A stretch of DNA of 64,000 bases, from assembly GCF_051251085.1 (NCBI RefSeq), contig NZ_JBPCZH010000001.1, positions 310,001-374,000 on the forward strand, written 5' to 3'. This document shows positions 18,124 through 27,924 of this stretch, piece after piece. How positions within the stretch are numbered: the stretch's first letter is position 1; the number at the start of each line of letters is the position of its first letter. The translations under genes were made by a program, and so were the position numbers. This DNA is from Cernens ardua (GTDB lineage: Bacteria; Pseudomonadota; Gammaproteobacteria; Pseudomonadales; Halomonadaceae). The notes under the pieces are model-generated. The model searched no databases. It had not been told where the DNA came from and saw nothing but the letters and a program-made list of their open reading frames with translations.

Positions 18124-18798
18124 TCAGTGCCGAAGCGCGAGGGCGTTATTCAAAAGCATGGTAACAAGCTCATCAAAATGTGACACCACCTGCTGTGCAC
18201 CCTGTGATTTTAAACGCTCGGGAGGATGAACACCCCAATCGACGCCTAAAGACGCAGCTCCGGCTGCAACCCCCATGGCAATATCATATTCACTATCCCC
18301 TACCATAAACGTTTGTTCAGGTGTAAATGACAATTCCTGCATGAGTTGCTGAAGCATTAACGGTGATGGCTTTGATTCCGTTTTATCGGCTGTCCGATAT
18401 GCTGAAAACAATGCCGCCACTTCAGGCACTTGCGAAAAAGCACGCCGTAACCCTTTTTCACTTTTACCGGTAGCCACGGCCAGTGTTACCCCAGCCTTAC
18501 TTAGCCGATCGAGCCCAGACTTTACGCCTTCAAACAAGGGCGGAGCTGGCTGTTGCTCTTCAGCCGACACAAAATGATGAATATAAGCATCACGTAATGC
18601 ATTGGCTTGTGATTCATCCAACTGAGGTGCCAATTGCTGAATGGCTTCAGGCAAGCCCAGGCCTACAATGTTACGTACAGCTTCGGGAGAAAACACAGGC
18701 ATACCCAATTCAACCGCAGCACGTCGCATGGCCGTCACGATACGGGGCACGGAATTCATTAATGTGCCATCCCAATCAAATATCACCAACGGCTTCAT
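18124..18798 (-). CDS. HAD family hydrolase, phosphoglycolate phosphatase-like
   Basis: Haloacid dehalogenase phosphatase of 224 residues. Motif I is FDWDGTL (Asp8, Asp10), motif II ATGKS, motif III the Lys in the KTESKPSPLML stretch, and motif IV GDSEYDIAMGVAAG. A cap domain lies between motifs I and II. GGGAG precedes the ATG. It sits next to rluC as in pseudomonads, where the equivalent gene is annotated only as a HAD hydrolase or phosphoglycolate phosphatase; the substrate cannot be told from sequence. Confidence 0.88.
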   Translation of the reverse strand: MKPLVIFDWDGTLMNSVPRIVTAMRRAAVELGMPVFSPEAVRNIVGLGLPEAIQQLAPQLDESQANALRDAYIHHFVSAEEQQPAPPLFEGVKSGLDRLSKAGVTLAVATGKSEKGLRRAFSQVPEVAALFSAYRTADKTESKPSPLMLQQLMQELSFTPEQTFMVGDSEYDIAMGVAAGAASLGVDWGVHPPERLKSQGAQQVVSHFDELVTMLLNNALALRH

Positions 18799-18941
18799 TT
18801 AAGCTCCCTACGCTCAACGCAACAATGTGTTTGGACGACAACCCTGCAGCCTCGATATCAAGGCTAGATTTCAAGGCATAAGTGTGTCAGCAATTCAAAC
18901 TTGGACAATCGGTATTTCAACAATGAGAATACACCGCCCCT

Positions 18942-19934
18942 TCAACGTGCTTTGCGCGCCTCGGCAAGAACAGCCTCCAAGGCCGGGTCCAGACGCGCCT
19001 TCAGATTAATTCGTCGGCCACTCTGCGGATCATCGAACGCCAGTGAATGTGCATGCAGGAAAAGCCGTTCGAGTGATAGCTTGTTGGAAAGCACCATCCC
19101 CTTGTGCGTACCATATTTAACATCATGCAATAGAGGATGCCCCACATGAGCAGCATGTACACGAATTTGGTGTGTTCTCCCGGTAATAGGTGAAGCCTCG
19201 ATCAAAGTACACTGCTCGAAGGCCTCAATAACACGAAAGGTGGTCCGTGACCGTTTACCCTGCTGATCCACACGGACGCGCCGCTCACCATTGCCTCCCT
19301 CGTACCGTTGCAAAGGGGCTGACACCCACTCCCGCTGCTCGGGCCAGAATCCTTCAACAAGCGCCCAATAACGCTTGTCCATTTTCTTGTGTTTGATGGC
19401 GTCGCTCAGTTTCAGCAACCCCTCTCGGCTTTTGGCAATCAAAATAACGCCGGACGTGTCACGATCAAGCCGATGCACCAGCTCCAGAAAATCAAGATCC
19501 GTACGCACCTGTCGTAATGCCTCAATCAACCCGATTTTGACACCCGTCCCCCCATGCACGGCCAACCCCGCCGGTTTATTCAAAGCCATCCAATGCTCGG
19601 ATTCGGCAATCACACTGCTCATCAAGAGGTTCGCAAGATTCTCGGAGACCTCTTGCACAGCCTCTTTGGGCGCCAGCCGCAACGGTGGTACACGAACGAC
19701 ATCACCTTCCGTCAAACGCGTATCAGCCTTGGCACGCGACTTGTTTACGCGTACCTCACCCCGGCGAATAATACGATATACCAATGATTTTGGAGCACCT
19801 TTCAACCGGCTCATCAGGAAATTATCCAATCGCTGGCCTTCCTGCCCAGAGGTCACTTCCAACCACTGTACCCCCTGCCCTTGAGGGGGCGGGTTACTAT
19901 TCGATGTAGACGTCTCTTCAGTCTTATTGGACAT
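18942..19934 (-). CDS. rluC: 23S rRNA pseudouridine synthase (RluC family)
   Basis: Makes pseudouridines in 23S rRNA (955/2504/2580 in E. coli). An S4 RNA-binding domain (about 32-85) is followed by the RluA-type catalytic domain with HRLDRDTSG, whose Asp157 is the catalytic residue, and GRTHQIRVH. The 330 residues include a short polar N-terminal extension. An AGGA lies 9 bases before the ATG. It is divergent from rne, a conserved neighbourhood that supports RluC over RluA or RluD. Confidence 0.92.
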   Translation of the reverse strand: MSNKTEETSTSNSNPPPQGQGVQWLEVTSGQEGQRLDNFLMSRLKGAPKSLVYRIIRRGEVRVNKSRAKADTRLTEGDVVRVPPLRLAPKEAVQEVSENLANLLMSSVIAESEHWMALNKPAGLAVHGGTGVKIGLIEALRQVRTDLDFLELVHRLDRDTSGVILIAKSREGLLKLSDAIKHKKMDKRYWALVEGFWPEQREWVSAPLQRYEGGNGERRVRVDQQGKRSRTTFRVIEAFEQCTLIEASPITGRTHQIRVHAAHVGHPLLHDVKYGTHKGMVLSNKLSLERLFLHAHSLAFDDPQSGRRINLKARLDPALEAVLAEARKAR

Positions 19935-20792
19935 TCATTATTTCCTGTAAAATTACCGCAGCAGATGGCAGCAAAAACTCACCACTCAGACCATTTGAAG
20001 GACAAACATACCTCTGAAAAAATGCCCTCATAGAGTTCAGTATTTCCATGAGCACAGCATACTCCGGTCAGATTTCTACCTTTAGCCCCCGTAGTTGAGG
20101 GCTAATACGGTGAAGCCACTATTGTAACGGAATTTAGCCTCGGTTAACCAATTGCTCAAACGCCCTTTTATTTGCTATATTTGATAGGCCTTGGTGGAAA
20201 TACCGAGCAATGCCGGATATTTCCAAAGCGCCTGCCAAATCAATCACATGCGGGCCCGGCAACAGATACAAAGCGCACTTGGGCTACGCCCGGTACTGCT
20301 ACGTAAAAGACCATGTTCATCAGGCAGTTTTGCCCTATCGAGTTTTACCGCGTTGATCGCGCCGTTTGGCTCACACGGCTGGATACCGTTTACCAGCATG
20401 TGCACGACCAAATGTCAGCAGAGGCAACCTTATGAACACATGGTACGCAGCAGGTATAACGTAGACACAGTGCAATATTGATAACCGGTTTCGATACGAC
20501 GAAACTCATTTTACTACTCGTATCGGAGGCGGCGTCACGAATCACGAATGCCAGGTGTCTGGCGATGCACGTGAAACCGACACGCACATGCTGTCGCAAC
20601 ATGTTTCACTTTTCGCCCTGTACTCAACATGACTAACTTAGTACACCCTGTACCGTGCAGGAACGCGCGAACGCCCAATGTGGCCAGGCGCTTCCCACAC
20701 ACTTTAGGGCTACCAGCCAACATGCGCTGAGCACAACACAAAGCTAGCGGTTTGCCGACGCTGTCGCCGATGCGACTGGTCAGCGAGACAAC
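19935..20792. other. Long divergent rluC/rne intergenic region and rne leader
   Basis: About 860 bases between the divergent rluC and rne starts, with no credible gene. In enterobacteria rne has a leader of several hundred bases that lets RNase E cut its own mRNA; a long leader here would be consistent, but I cannot recognise the E. coli hairpins. The ribosome site before the rne ATG is weak (GCGAGAC). Confidence 0.5.
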
Positions 20793-23700
20793 ATGAAAAG
20801 AATGCTCATCAACGCGACACAGCCCGAAGAGCTGCGTGTCGCACTGGTAGATGGACAGCGCCTTTACGATCTTGATATTGAATCTGGCGCACGTGAACAG
20901 AAAAAAGCCAACATCTATCGAGCCAAGATCACTCGACTCGAACCCAGTCTGGAAGCAGCGTTTGTCGATTTCGGCGCTGATCGCCACGGTTTTCTTCCGT
21001 TAAAGGAAATTGCCCGCGAGTACTTTATCAGGGAGCCCTCCTCCTCTGGGCGCCCGAACATCAAGGAAGTCCTTAAAGAAGGCCAGGAAGTCATCGTTCA
21101 GGTCGACAAGGAAGAACGAGGCAACAAGGGCGCTGCACTGACGACCTTTATCAGCCTTGCCGGACGTTTTCTGGTACTGATGCCCAACAATCCCCGCGCC
21201 GGTGGTATTTCACGTCGGATCGAAGGGGATGACCGCGCACAGCTGAAAGAAGCCATGAGCGATCTTCAGCTCCCTGAAAAAATGGGCGTCATTGTACGTA
21301 CCGCAGGCATTGGGCGCTCTTCCGAAGAGCTGCAATGGGACCTCGACTATCTTGTACAGGTATGGGAAGCCATTACCGATGAGGCCAGCCGCAAGCCAGC
21401 GCCTTTCCTGATCTATCGTGAATCCAACGTGATTATCCGCGCGATGCGTGATTACTTACGTCAGGATATTGGCGAAGTACTGATCGATGGTGAAGAGGTC
21501 TACTCCGAAGCACAGGCCTTCGTCAAGCAGGTCATGCCAAGCTATCAGCAGAAGATCAAGCTCTATCAGGATGAAGTTCCCCTCTTCTCCCGCTTCCAGA
21601 TTGAATCGCAAATCGAAACGGCATACCAGCGTGAAGTCAAACTTCCGTCAGGTGGCGCGATCGTTATCGACATCACGGAAGCACTGGTCTCCATTGATAT
21701 CAACTCAGCGCGTGCAACCCGCGGCGGTGATATCGAAGAAACCGCTCTTCAGACCAACCTCGAAGCAGCTGATGAAATTGCACGCCAATTACGCTTGCGT
21801 GACTCCGGTGGCCTTGTCGTCATCGACTTTATTGACATGTCGCCATCAAAAAACCAGCGCGAAGTCGAAAACCGCATGCGCGATGCGCTGAAACTGGATC
21901 GAGCTCGCGTACAGGTGGGTCGCATCTCGCGCTTTGGGCTGATGGAAATGTCGCGCCAGCGCCTGCGTCCTTCATTGGGTGAAACCAGCGGTCATGTGTG
22001 TCCCCGTTGTAATGGTCAGGGGACCATCCGTGATGTGCGCTCCCTCTCCCTCTCCATTCTTCGTTTGATTGAAGAAGAGGCGATGAAAGACCGTAGCGCC
22101 CAGATCCGCGCGATTCTCCCCGTTCCTGTCGCGACTTATCTACTGAATGAAAAACGAAGCGCATTGGCAGATATCGAACGTCGTCAGGGTGTGCGCGTTG
22201 TTCTTCTTCCCGAACCGGAAATGGACACGCCTCACTACGATGTCCAACGCCTTCGTGACGACCAGCTGGAAGAAGATGACACCAGCAAGTCAAGCTTCGA
22301 ATACGATACCCAGTACGAAGCCCCTGCACCTGAAAACAAAGTGGCAAAACTGGTGCCGCGCAGTGAAGCAGCCGTCAAGTCTGTTAATCACACCACGCCT
22401 GCCCCCACATCATTGACGAACAGTGATCTTTCTCAGGCATCCCAGGAGCGCCTCCAGGGTCAGGAAAGTGGTTTTATCTCTCGCTTCATGCGTAGTCTGG
22501 GTCGCATCATCGGCGGAGATAGCGGTGAATCAGGTAGTGACAATAGTCAGGATCACGCCTCGACATCGTCGCAGAATACGTCTCAGAAGCGTTCAGACGG
22601 CCGTTCGTCACGTCAGAGTAATGGCAGTGACAATGATGCGCGCAAATCACGCCGCCAAAACAACGATAACCGTACCTCTTCAAATACCGCCAATGAAGAG
22701 AAACGGCAGGATCGTCGCAGCAATAATCAGCAGCGCGCACACGAGTCTTCTGACAACAGTCAGGAGAATAATGACCGCAGCAGCAGTGATCGTAACAGCG
22801 GTGATCGCAACAACAACGATCGCAACAACAACGATCGTCGCCAACGTTCACAAAAACGTGACAACCAGCGTCAAAATCAGCGAAACGATAGTCGCCGTAC
22901 TCGCCAGGATGCATCCCGTGGAGACAAATCCCAAGAGCAGACAGCTGACAATCAAAACCGGGAGCAGGGTAACAAGAGCCAGCCGGTAGAAAACAATGGG
23001 GAGCGCCAGCGCGTCGATTCGCAGCAAAAAAATGCGGACACCAGGCCTTCTCAGGATGCCCGTGGTGCCGAGAAGCCTCAGGAGAAAAAGGCTCGCGATC
23101 AACGTTCACAGGAACCAAATCGCTCGCAGCAAAACAGATCCGATCAGGAAAATGCAGTAGGCGATGACAAAACAGCTACTGCAGGCAATAGCCGTTCAGA
23201 AAGCACTCATGGGCAAGGGCAAAAACGTACGCGTAATAATCCACGCAAACGTAGCCGTACCCGTGCCCTGAATGAGCAAGCCGTTGCTGAACAGGAACGT
23301 TTGCAATCTGCCGAGGCCTCAGCTACCGATAACACCGCCAGCAAAGGGGCAAGTCAGGAAGCGTCCGAAGCATCTGATGCCAAGCCGAAAAGTGATCACC
23401 CATCAGAGTCGGCTGATGCGACTGCTTTCAACCAGCAAGCAACGGCCAATGCAGGGCAGCCGTCCACAAAGGGGCAAGCAACGCATACCCCAGTGGAGAG
23501 TAATAAGTCATTGGTTCATCAACCATCAGCGCCTTCAAAAGACGCGGCTTCCAGGTCTTCCAGCAACAAGGTTGCACGCGGTAATCGTGCTTTTGGGCGT
23601 GAAGCTGCCGAATCATCCCAGCGTGTAGTAGCCGCAAAGCAGAATGCGCCGGAGCAAACAGGGAACGAAGCCGCTAAAACCACGGCCGACATGCAACCGC

Positions 23701-24611
23701 ACAAACGGAATGAAAAACCGTCGGTTAAAGTGAAGTCTGGTGAACCTTATGTGCCGTCCACTGGCGAAACATCGGCCAAAGCTGCCGAAAGGCATCAGGA
23801 TACACAGGCAAGTAACGCTTCCAATGAGCAGGTTAAAGCCGCCCATACGCCTACATCCGATGCCGCTGTCGATTCCTCTGCAAAAGCGAAAAGTGATCAG
23901 GTTGAATCAGAGCAGAAACTTGAAGTGCCTGAAAAAACGCAACCTTCTACGCATGCAGCAAAGAAAAGGGAATCTCAGCAGAAGCCGGAGCACTCCCCTT
24001 TTGCCGATGACAGAAAAACGTCACCGGCCACTGTTCAACCATCTGATGAAAGCACCAACGTACCTGCCGTAGCAGCATCCAGTGCAGAGCGTACATCTGA
24101 TGAAGTCAACAACAGTAAGTCGGCGCACTCTGTGCCTGGCAAAAAGGATACCGTCGAGCAACCGGCCGCCACGCACTCTGCCGACAAACAGCAGGGAGCA
24201 ACACCTCAGGCAACCAAGGCGAGCCCGCAAACAGCCGCATCCGTCAAGGGTGTAGAAGCTAAAAGTGGAGAAGCTAAAGAGGTAGAAGCCAAGGGTGCGG
24301 GTGAAGTGGCTAAGGCGTCCGCCTCCAAATCAGCAGAAAAAGGCGACAAGCCTGCTGAGCCACAACTGGATCAGCGCACGTCTGCGCCTTTAGCGTCAAC
24401 ATCTGCCACGGCAGATTCAGCTAAGAAAGAGACGGCGGCCATTACCAAGACTCCGACGGATACTGTTCAGACAAAGGATGACGTGAAGGAAGCTCAGCCC
24501 AAGGCTGCTTCTGAAACACTGGATACCCCCCGCCGTCGCCGTAGTCGTGCACATAACGACCCGCGGGAACTTCGTCGTCGTCAATCCTCTGGTGATAACG
24601 AGCAGAAGTAA
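20793..24611 (+). CDS. rne: Ribonuclease E with a long disordered C-terminal scaffold
   Basis: Essential endoribonuclease of mRNA decay and rRNA/tRNA maturation. Residues 1 to about 510 match the catalytic half: S1 domain near 35-125, DNase-I-like domain with Asp302 in SIDINSAR and Asp345 in VIDFIDM, and the zinc-link CPRC (Cys403, Cys406). The remaining roughly 760 residues are low complexity: S/N/Q/D-rich with an Arg-rich stretch of short DRNxxDR-type repeats (about 660-720), then Ala/Lys/Glu/Ser-rich sequence, ending in a basic RRRRSR..DPRELRRRQ segment. Such tails are the degradosome/RNA-binding scaffold; at 1272 residues this one is longer than E. coli's protein of about 1060. A terminator follows. 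Confidence 0.97.
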   Translation: MKRMLINATQPEELRVALVDGQRLYDLDIESGAREQKKANIYRAKITRLEPSLEAAFVDFGADRHGFLPLKEIAREYFIREPSSSGRPNIKEVLKEGQEVIVQVDKEERGNKGAALTTFISLAGRFLVLMPNNPRAGGISRRIEGDDRAQLKEAMSDLQLPEKMGVIVRTAGIGRSSEELQWDLDYLVQVWEAITDEASRKPAPFLIYRESNVIIRAMRDYLRQDIGEVLIDGEEVYSEAQAFVKQVMPSYQQKIKLYQDEVPLFSRFQIESQIETAYQREVKLPSGGAIVIDITEALVSIDINSARATRGGDIEETALQTNLEAADEIARQLRLRDSGGLVVIDFIDMSPSKNQREVENRMRDALKLDRARVQVGRISRFGLMEMSRQRLRPSLGETSGHVCPRCNGQGTIRDVRSLSLSILRLIEEEAMKDRSAQIRAILPVPVATYLLNEKRSALADIERRQGVRVVLLPEPEMDTPHYDVQRLRDDQLEEDDTSKSSFEYDTQYEAPAPENKVAKLVPRSEAAVKSVNHTTPAPTSLTNSDLSQASQERLQGQESGFISRFMRSLGRIIGGDSGESGSDNSQDHASTSSQNTSQKRSDGRSSRQSNGSDNDARKSRRQNNDNRTSSNTANEEKRQDRRSNNQQRAHESSDNSQENNDRSSSDRNSGDRNNNDRNNNDRRQRSQKRDNQRQNQRNDSRRTRQDASRGDKSQEQTADNQNREQGNKSQPVENNGERQRVDSQQKNADTRPSQDARGAEKPQEKKARDQRSQEPNRSQQNRSDQENAVGDDKTATAGNSRSESTHGQGQKRTRNNPRKRSRTRALNEQAVAEQERLQSAEASATDNTASKGASQEASEASDAKPKSDHPSESADATAFNQQATANAGQPSTKGQATHTPVESNKSLVHQPSAPSKDAASRSSSNKVARGNRAFGREAAESSQRVVAAKQNAPEQTGNEAAKTTADMQPHKRNEKPSVKVKSGEPYVPSTGETSAKAAERHQDTQASNASNEQVKAAHTPTSDAAVDSSAKAKSDQVESEQKLEVPEKTQPSTHAAKKRESQQKPEHSPFADDRKTSPATVQPSDESTNVPAVAASSAERTSDEVNNSKSAHSVPGKKDTVEQPAATHSADKQQGATPQATKASPQTAASVKGVEAKSGEAKEVEAKGAGEVAKASASKSAEKGDKPAEPQLDQRTSAPLASTSATADSAKKETAAITKTPTDTVQTKDDVKEAQPKAASETLDTPRRRRSRAHNDPRELRRRQSSGDNEQK

Positions 24612-24621
24612 ATTGCTGCAC

Positions 24622-24702
24622 CATTGCCCATACATCAAAAGTGTGGGCAATAAGTGGGCAGAAAAACGAAACCCTCGGACATAATATCCGAGGGTTTTTT
24701 TA
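24622..24702 (+). terminator. Rho-independent terminator of rne
   Basis: The main hairpin has CCCTCGGA/TCCGAGGG arms (24672-24679 and 24687-24694) with a 7-base loop and a following run of seven T. A second stem, ATTGCCCA../..TGGGCAAT (24623-24651), precedes it directly after the stop codon. Confidence 0.92.
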
Positions 24703-24749
24703 TCATCTGCACAAAGTGAAATCATTCTTGAACTCAATCAGGAAAAATG

Positions 24750-25136
24750 ATGAATCGCTATTTTCAGGAAGTATTAGACGCACATGCATTGATCCGCCAT
24801 TGGCTTGGTCATTCAGATATATCAGTCAACGTCTGCGACAACTTATTGGAGCGTTTCAGCCCGGAATTTTCCATGGTGACACCTTCCGGAAACCAGCTGG
24901 ATTACACCGCACTGGCTTCTTTTTTCCGAAACCAATGGGGTGCCAGAAAAGGGCTGGAGATAGAGATTGAGAACTTGCAGCTGATTACTGAAAGCCCCAC
25001 AGGAGCAACGGTTACTTATCAGGAACGCCAATAACAGCCCGGGCTTGAGGCTAGCCTACGTTTTTCAACTGCCGTATTCGAAGTGGGAACCGACAGCAAA
25101 ATCCTTTGGCGTCATTTACACGAAACAGCGCTTTAG
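24750..25136 (+). pseudogene. DUF4440-like small protein gene interrupted by one in-frame TAA
   Basis: From the ATG at 24750 (AGGA six bases upstream) the frame reads MNRYFQEVLDAHALIRHWLG, a nuclear-transport-factor-2-like small protein. It meets TAA at 25032-25034 after 94 residues, but the same frame stays open and protein-like for 33 more codons, ending in KILWRHLHETAL and a TAG at 25134. That ending reads as the natural C-terminus of the family by my recollection of homologues in pseudomonads and Halomonas. A CAA-to-TAA change would explain it. It may be a pseudogene, a tolerated truncation, or a sequencing error; the reading frame is otherwise undamaged, so the event is recent. Function of the family is unknown to me. 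Confidence 0.75.
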
Positions 25137-25334
25137 AAATGTCCTGTTTGATGACACGCAGATAAACCCCGTAGAGCATTCAACAAAGATGTGAAATTTA
25201 TAGGGGCGCCCTTGTTTATGAACCGCTAGTAAAGTTAAAAATACCGGTATTCAAGTATTTCTTTACAACTTGAACCATCTGGAAGAATGAAGTTTCATAA
25301 TATTAGCCCTTTTGAACAAACTAGGGCATTGACC

Positions 25335-26447
25335 CTAGCCGATCGTTCTGGGTTCCCTCTCCAGTATGACACCGAAACGGGCCTCAACGCGCTGCACAAT
25401 AAAATCGGAAAATTGGAGCAACTCTTCTACTGTTCCGCCGCCGAAGTGGACAACCACGAGTGCTTGTCGTTCATGTATCCCGAAGTGCCCTGATCGATAC
25501 CCTTTCAGCCCACATTGGTCGATTAACCAGCCAGCTGCCAATTTCACACCATCAGGGGCCGGATAATGGGGAATGTGAGGATGTGCTTTTTCAATCTGCT
25601 GAAATCTTTCTTCATTGATCACAGGATTCTTGAAGAAGCTACCTGCATTGGCCAGCCTTTTGGGGTCCGGTAATTTGGATCGTCGAATTTCACTGACAGC
25701 CTCTACTATGGAATAGGGGTCTGTCGGATCCTTGACGCGCTCTTCCAAATCAGCATAGCCAAGCTTGGGTGCCGGTTCTGTAGACAAGCGGATCACCAAT
25801 GTCGTGATAATCTTTTGACCACTGAAAGCCCCCTTGAAGATGCTGGAACGATATCCCAGCTCACAGGCCTCGGCTGAGAGCACCTGATGTTCACCGGAAG
25901 CCACATCTATGCAATGAACGGCTTCCAGTACATCAGAGAGTTCAACGCCATAAGCACCGATGTTCTGTACAGGAGCCGCGCCTGCGTTACCCGGTATCAG
26001 AGCCAGATTCTCAATACCCCAGAGCCCTTGTTGTGCCACGGTGACAACCAGGGAGGGCCAATCAACACCCGCCCCCACATGCAGTCGTATGGAAGAACTG
26101 ACAGGCGAAACCGCCGCGTTGGAGGATGATGTTTTGACGGAAGAGGAACTGAATATGGGCGATAAATCATCGTCAGCAGTATCATTCCAGTCATGCAAAA
26201 TGCCGTCGGCGACTTCCCATTGGCAATGTTGTCCTTGTGGAATAATGACAAACCCATCAATAGAGGAAGCCAGAATCACATTGCTGCCTTGCCCCAGCAC
26301 ATGGATTTGCAGCGAACGCATTCTCGCCCACTCCAAAACAGTTTGAAGCTCACGCAGGGTCGAAGGAAGTGCCAGATAACGTGCAATTGAAGGGAGCCTG
26401 AACGTATTTCGTTCCGTCAATGAGGCATTTTCTGTAATGATGCTCAC
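25335..26447 (-). CDS. murB: UDP-N-acetylenolpyruvoylglucosamine reductase
   Basis: Flavoprotein that completes UDP-MurNAc synthesis for peptidoglycan. Readable are NTFRLPS, the FAD-binding LGQGSNVIL, IPGNAGAAPVQNIGAYGVEL, the YRSSIFKG region with the catalytic Ser, and NAGSFFKNP with a Glu near the C-terminus in the VEARFGVILEREPR block. I chose the GTG at 26447, whose GTGA overlaps the stop of the upstream phosphatase gene; longer frames intrude on that gene. The protein has 370 residues, about 30 more than usual, because of a Ser-rich insertion at about 83-119 before RLHVGAG. Confidence 0.93.
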   Translation of the reverse strand: MSIITENASLTERNTFRLPSIARYLALPSTLRELQTVLEWARMRSLQIHVLGQGSNVILASSIDGFVIIPQGQHCQWEVADGILHDWNDTADDDLSPIFSSSSVKTSSSNAAVSPVSSSIRLHVGAGVDWPSLVVTVAQQGLWGIENLALIPGNAGAAPVQNIGAYGVELSDVLEAVHCIDVASGEHQVLSAEACELGYRSSIFKGAFSGQKIITTLVIRLSTEPAPKLGYADLEERVKDPTDPYSIVEAVSEIRRSKLPDPKRLANAGSFFKNPVINEERFQQIEKAHPHIPHYPAPDGVKLAAGWLIDQCGLKGYRSGHFGIHERQALVVVHFGGGTVEELLQFSDFIVQRVEARFGVILEREPRTIG

Positions 26448-26944
26448 GCGACTGACCAACCCTCTTTCTGTGCTATATAGCGCAAAAGTCCTTCGCACCC
26501 CTCTTCAACCAGGTCGAATACATGTTCGAAACCGCGTTTCCCCCCATAGTAGGGATCAGGAACAGGTTCTCCGGCATGAGCACCACCAAAATCCATCAGC
26601 ATGGCTATCTTGCCACTGAAATCATTCGGCATTCTGGCTTCGATATCGGCCAGATTATCTTCATCCATGGCAATAATGTAATCGAATTGCTGGAAGTCTC
26701 GTGCACTAAGTGGCCGTGATCGCTGTCCGGAAATATCCATTCCACGCCGCTGGGCTTCCTGCCGGGCACGTCCATCCGGCGGTTCACCTTCGTGATAGCC
26801 GATGGTACCACTGGAATCAATATGAAAAAGATTCTCCAGCCCTTTACGCTCGACCAAATGGCGAAACACTCCTTCAGCAGTGGGCGAACGGCAAATATTG
26901 CCCATGCAAACGAACAGCACACCAATCGTATGGGAAGAAGACAT
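26444..26944 (-). CDS. Low-molecular-weight protein-tyrosine phosphatase
   Basis: Small Cys-based phosphatase of 166 residues. The active-site loop is FVCMGNICRS (Cys13, Arg19) and the general acid is Asp130 in PDPYYGG, so all catalytic residues are present. AGAGG precedes the ATG. It overlaps murB by 4 bases and follows kdsB after 134 bases, the same order as in Pseudomonas and Halomonas. Wzb/Etp-type enzymes of this family act on tyrosine kinases of polysaccharide export, but no such kinase is near, so the substrate is open. Confidence 0.93.
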   Translation of the reverse strand: MSSSHTIGVLFVCMGNICRSPTAEGVFRHLVERKGLENLFHIDSSGTIGYHEGEPPDGRARQEAQRRGMDISGQRSRPLSARDFQQFDYIIAMDEDNLADIEARMPNDFSGKIAMLMDFGGAHAGEPVPDPYYGGKRGFEHVFDLVEEGCEGLLRYIAQKEGWSVA

Positions 26945-27078
26945 TCAAACCTCTTTGATTACAACCCGTTGTAAGACTCGGGATAAGTTACCCCCGACAA
27001 ACACATCGACCACCCACGGCCTGGTACGGAAACCCAATGCCATAGGTGTGAAAGAATACGAACCCGAGATATACAGCC

Positions 27079-27924
27079 CTAGCCCGATACAAAAATTCGA
27101 CGTACGCGCTCAAGATCCTCCGGCGTATCAACTCCTGCCGGATACTCTCGAGGGGAAATAGCGACCTGAATACGGTGACCAAAATACAGGGCACGCAGTT
27201 GTTCGAGTTGCTCCTGCTGCTCGATACTCACCGCAGGCCAGTTAGCGTACTCTGACAAAAAAGAAGCACGATAGGCATATAAACCAACGTGTCTTAGCGC
27301 TCCAATTCGCCCTGAGCTGCTCTCACCCGCCACCAGTGACTGCCCCTTTTGCGGCCCCGTTTCGCCCCACTCATCACGCTGCCAGGGTATCGGCGCACGG
27401 GAAAAATAGAGCGCTTCATTGGCATGATTGACGACCAATTTCACAACGCTTGGCCGCATTAACTCAGTAGTCGATGTAATGGGTTCCGCCAGAGTAGAAA
27501 TGGAAGCCCGCGGGTTGGCAGCAAGGCTGTCAGCGACCAAATCAATCAGTTCAGGTGGAAGTAATGGCTCATCGCCTTGCACATTGACAATACGTTTGGT
27601 TGAAGGCGCATCCAGTATCCTGACTGCTTCCGCCAATCGGGACGTTCCATTGGCGTGATGACTTGCCGTCATTACCACCTCGGCCCCAAAGTCATGGCAT
27701 GCATCTGCAATAGTGTTACTCTCGGTCGCTACCACGACACGCTGGGCACCGGATTCACACGCTTGTTCCCAAACATGCTGAACCATGGGCTTCCCGGCAA
27801 TTTGGGCAAGCGGTTTACCGGGTAATCGTGATGAGTCGTAACGTGTCGGGATGATGACCCAAAAGCCGTCATCATCCATAGACTCATTGGCCCCATCTGC
27901 CGAATATCCTGCCCGATTAGCCAT
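27079..27924 (-). CDS. kdsB: 3-deoxy-manno-octulosonate cytidylyltransferase
   Basis: Activates KDO as CMP-KDO for lipid A core synthesis. Readable motifs are IIPTRYDSSRLPGKPL, VVATE, NVQGDEPLLPP and the C-terminal PAGVDTPEDLERV. Start choice is uncertain: the ATG at 27924 overlaps the end of the upstream gene by 8 bases with a GAG upstream and gives 281 residues; MDDDGFW at 27879 would fit the family length of about 250-265 better. A small polar loop insertion (GESSSGRIG) precedes LRHVGLYAYR. Confidence 0.93.
   Translation of the reverse strand: MANRAGYSADGANESMDDDGFWVIIPTRYDSSRLPGKPLAQIAGKPMVQHVWEQACESGAQRVVVATESNTIADACHDFGAEVVMTASHHANGTSRLAEAVRILDAPSTKRIVNVQGDEPLLPPELIDLVADSLAANPRASISTLAEPITSTTELMRPSVVKLVVNHANEALYFSRAPIPWQRDEWGETGPQKGQSLVAGESSSGRIGALRHVGLYAYRASFLSEYANWPAVSIEQQEQLEQLRALYFGHRIQVAISPREYPAGVDTPEDLERVRRIFVSG

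Noticed and set aside
22507..23118. Long antisense reading frames within the rne C-terminal region
   Set aside because: They arise from the repetitive Ser/Asn/Arg codons of rne; composition (runs of Cys, Tyr, His) is typical of a shadow frame.
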